This document shows, piece by piece, positions 62,572 to 64,000 of a stretch of DNA of 64,000 bases; the stretch's first letter is position 1; each line of letters begins with the position of its first letter. Below the pieces are notes generated by a model, which worked only from the letters and a program-made list of their open reading frames with translations, had not been told where the DNA came from and did no database searches. A program made the translations under genes and the position numbers. The stretch covers positions 319,770 to 383,769 of the forward strand of contig CACPQG010000001.1 in the NCBI GenBank assembly GCA_902636025.1. Reading direction: 5' to 3'. The DNA is from an uncultured Pelagibacteraceae bacterium (lineage in GTDB: Bacteria; Pseudomonadota; Alphaproteobacteria; Pelagibacterales; Pelagibacteraceae).

Positions 62572-62865
62572 TTATTTTCCTGTTGAAATACCCATAATGT
62601 CCGACTCTTTCATTATGCTGTATTCTTTTCCATCAATTTTAACTTCTGTACCAGACCATTTACCGAAAAGAACTTTATCTCCAACTTTAACATCCATTGG
62701 GATTATCTTTCCGTCTTCAGTTTTTGCTCCTCCGCCTACAGCAACAACTTTACCTTCTTGCGGTTTTTCCTGAGCCGTGTCTGGTATGATTATTCCACCC
62801 GCAGTTTTTTCACTGCCATCTAGAACTTCAATAAGCACTCTATCGTGCAAAGGTTTAAATTTCAT
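62572..62865 (-). CDS. groS: Co-chaperonin GroES
   Basis: 10 kDa lid of the GroEL chamber, 97 residues. The start at 62865 follows a GGAG Shine-Dalgarno sequence; a frame starting nine codons earlier is rejected since family proteins begin [13 protein letters not shown]. Further marks are [16 protein letters not shown] and [16 protein letters not shown]. First gene of the groES-groEL pair, with an RpoH-like promoter upstream and no CIRCE repeat. Confidence 0.98.
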   Translation of the reverse strand: MKFKPLHDRVLIEVLDGSEKTAGGIIIPDTAQEKPQEGKVVAVGGGAKTEDGKIIPMDVKVGDKVLFGKWSGTEVKIDGKEYSIMKESDIMGISTGK

Positions 62866-62891
62866 AAAAACTCCTATAAATATGTGGATCA

Positions 62892-62919
62892 TATAAAGAT
62901 GCTTGGCTATTATTTCAAG
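62892..62919 (-). promoter_or_regulatory. RpoH-like promoter for groES-groEL
   Basis: CTTGAAA (62913-62919, minus strand) and, after 14 bases, CTTTATA (62892-62898). The predicted start is about 20 bases upstream of the groES ATG. The pattern matches the one ahead of hsp20 and the alphaproteobacterial heat-shock sigma consensus (CTTG ... CYTATNT). Confidence 0.65.
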
Positions 62920-62985
62920 ATATCATCAAGAAATTTAAACCTAAAAAACCAAGAAATATTGATTTTTTTAAGCTATATCTCCTAA

Positions 62986-63801
62986 ATGCCAAAAAATTTA
63001 GATGATTTAGGACTGAAGACAGTAGCGAACAGCTACGATGTCTTCTTTATTGATATTTGGGGAGTACTTCATAACGGAATAAGTCTTCATCAAAATTCTG
63101 TTAATGTTTTAAACGAATTAGAAAAATTAAATAAGAAATATATTTTGCTCACTAATGCACCAAGACCAAATAGTACAGTAATTGAATTCTTAAAAAAGAT
63201 GGGATTAGATGAAAATAAATGTAGCAAAGTTTATACATCTGGGGAATCTGCACTGAAACATTTAGAAAAAAATTATAAAGAGAAGAAATTTTATCATATT
63301 GGACCCTCAAGAGATTTTGATCTTTTTAAACTGTTTGAAAAAAATAAAATTGATAATTTAGAACAATCAAATTTTATATTATGCACAGGACTTTTCGAGG
63401 AATATGAAGAAGACTTAAAATATTATAAAGAAATATTTAAAAATGTAATTGGTAAAATAATGATATGTACAAATCCTGATTTAATTGTAGATAGAGGCAA
63501 TGTTACAGAGTATTGTGCAGGCTCGGTAGCAAAAATATTCGAGGATCTTGGAGGAAAGGTTGAATATTTTGGAAAACCTTATCCACCAGTATATCGACAA
63601 GCTGCGGACATAAAAAATAAAAAAATATTATGTATCGGAGATAATCTTAATACGGATATCAAAGGAGCTAATATTCAAAATTTCGACTCTATGCTAATAT
63701 CATCGGGTATACATAAAAAAGAAATAGATAAAAATATTGAAAAAGTTCAATTAAAATACAATGTAAAGATTAATTATTATCAATCACACTTAAAATGGTA
63801 A
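62986..63801 (+). CDS. HAD-superfamily class IIA hydrolase
   Basis: A 271-residue phosphatase-like protein. The HAD nucleophile motif is in YDVFFIDIWGVLHNG (DxW form), motif II in ILLTNAPRP, and the C-terminal GKPYPPVYRQA and CIGDNLNTDIKGAN give the lysine and acidic motifs. The class IIA (NagD-like) group dephosphorylates nucleotides or sugar phosphates; the alphaproteobacterial subfamily is often beside ribF, as here. It overlaps the ribF start by 7 bases. Confidence 0.88.
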   Translation: MPKNLDDLGLKTVANSYDVFFIDIWGVLHNGISLHQNSVNVLNELEKLNKKYILLTNAPRPNSTVIEFLKKMGLDENKCSKVYTSGESALKHLEKNYKEKKFYHIGPSRDFDLFKLFEKNKIDNLEQSNFILCTGLFEEYEEDLKYYKEIFKNVIGKIMICTNPDLIVDRGNVTEYCAGSVAKIFEDLGGKVEYFGKPYPPVYRQAADIKNKKILCIGDNLNTDIKGANIQNFDSMLISSGIHKKEIDKNIEKVQLKYNVKINYYQSHLKW

Positions 63802-64000
63802 ATAAAATAAAATATTACAAAAATTTTGACGTACAAAAGAAACACAAAAACTCAATTATATTAATTGGTAATTTTGATGGTGTTCATTTAGGACATCAAA
63901 AATTATTTAAAAAAGCGCTGATATTAAAAAAAAGGAAAAAATATAAAATTGGGGTAGTGACATTTGATCCAATTCCTAAAATGTTTTTTTTTAAAAAAAT
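63795..64000 (+). CDS. ribF: Riboflavin kinase/FAD synthetase (3' end cut off by the window)
   Basis: The first 68 residues of a RibF-type enzyme. The nucleotidyltransferase motif IILIGNFDGVHLGHQ is at residues about 20-35, followed by GVVTFDPIPKMF. This is the FAD synthetase domain; the kinase domain would lie beyond base 64000. ATG at 63795 overlaps the end of the HAD gene. Confidence 0.92.
   Translation, partial: MVNKIKYYKNFDVQKKHKNSIILIGNFDGVHLGHQKLFKKALILKKRKKYKIGVVTFDPIPKMFFFKK

Noticed and set aside
62866..62985. CIRCE element upstream of groES
   Set aside because: The TTAGCACTC-N9-GAGTGCTAA repeat is absent; an RpoH-like promoter is seen instead.

Overview
The window is an AT-rich, very compact bacterial chromosome segment. 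About 68 protein genes sit almost end to end, most gaps are under 100 bases, and neighbouring genes often overlap. Gene content points to an alphaproteobacterium: RegA/ActR and ChvI/ChvG regulators, metX-metW, class I lysyl-tRNA synthetase, TsaE-AmgK-MurU and a SAM-II riboswitch. Low GC, Lys/Ile/Asn-rich proteins and extreme compaction suggest the SAR11 / Pelagibacter group. This is inference from sequence style, not from a search. No rRNA, tRNA, insertion sequence, prophage or CRISPR was seen, and no stretch over 300 bases lacks a gene.

Layout. 1-4158: 3' part of the ATP synthase F1 operon (atpA-G-D-C). 4151-10694: leftward housekeeping block (rppH, ctpA, rsfS, nadD, proA, proB, obgE, rpmA, rplU). 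10757-15325: leftward gloB-metW-metX behind a SAM-II riboswitch, then rightward hisC-tyrA. 15302-20385: leftward TPR-sulfotransferase, NlpC/P60 peptidase, AmpG-like permease and TrkH. 20473-23946: lysyl-tRNA synthetase, pyrD, rpmB and a VUT-family transporter. 23947-28102: leftward polyamine cluster (agmatine deiminase, N-carbamoylputrescine amidase, deoxyhypusine-synthase-like enzyme, PLP decarboxylase), with an attenuator-like leader. 28292-38911: RegA-type regulator, bioY, ABC ATPase, polA, chvI-chvG, ahcY, tsaE-amgK fusion, murU. 38897-47891: gpmA, VanZ-like/nuclease/lytic transglycosylase trio, RND pump with adaptor, sseA, msrA, EamA transporter, AlkA-like glycosylase. 47888-60713: DUF1330, GT17, purine salvage pair, lipoprotein, hsp20, oligopeptidase B, J-domain protein, GT9, DapA-like enzyme, Cfa, a coiled-coil protein of unknown function and small membrane proteins. 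60901-64000: groEL-groES, a HAD phosphatase and the start of ribF.

Themes. Methyl-cycle and methionine genes (metX, metW, ahcY) carry a clear SAM-responsive switch at metX. Peptidoglycan recycling appears in two places (NlpC/P60 + AmpG; AmgK + MurU). The polyamine cluster can make putrescine from ornithine and from agmatine and probably extend it through a deoxyhypusine-synthase homologue. The two heat-shock units, groES-groEL and hsp20, share a RpoH-like promoter pattern, and hsp20 also has a possible ROSE-like RNA thermometer. The best candidates for unexplored biology are the 17-codon leader ORF overlapping a terminator-like hairpin ahead of the decarboxylase, the hsp20 leader, and the polybasic coiled-coil protein at 57699-58856.
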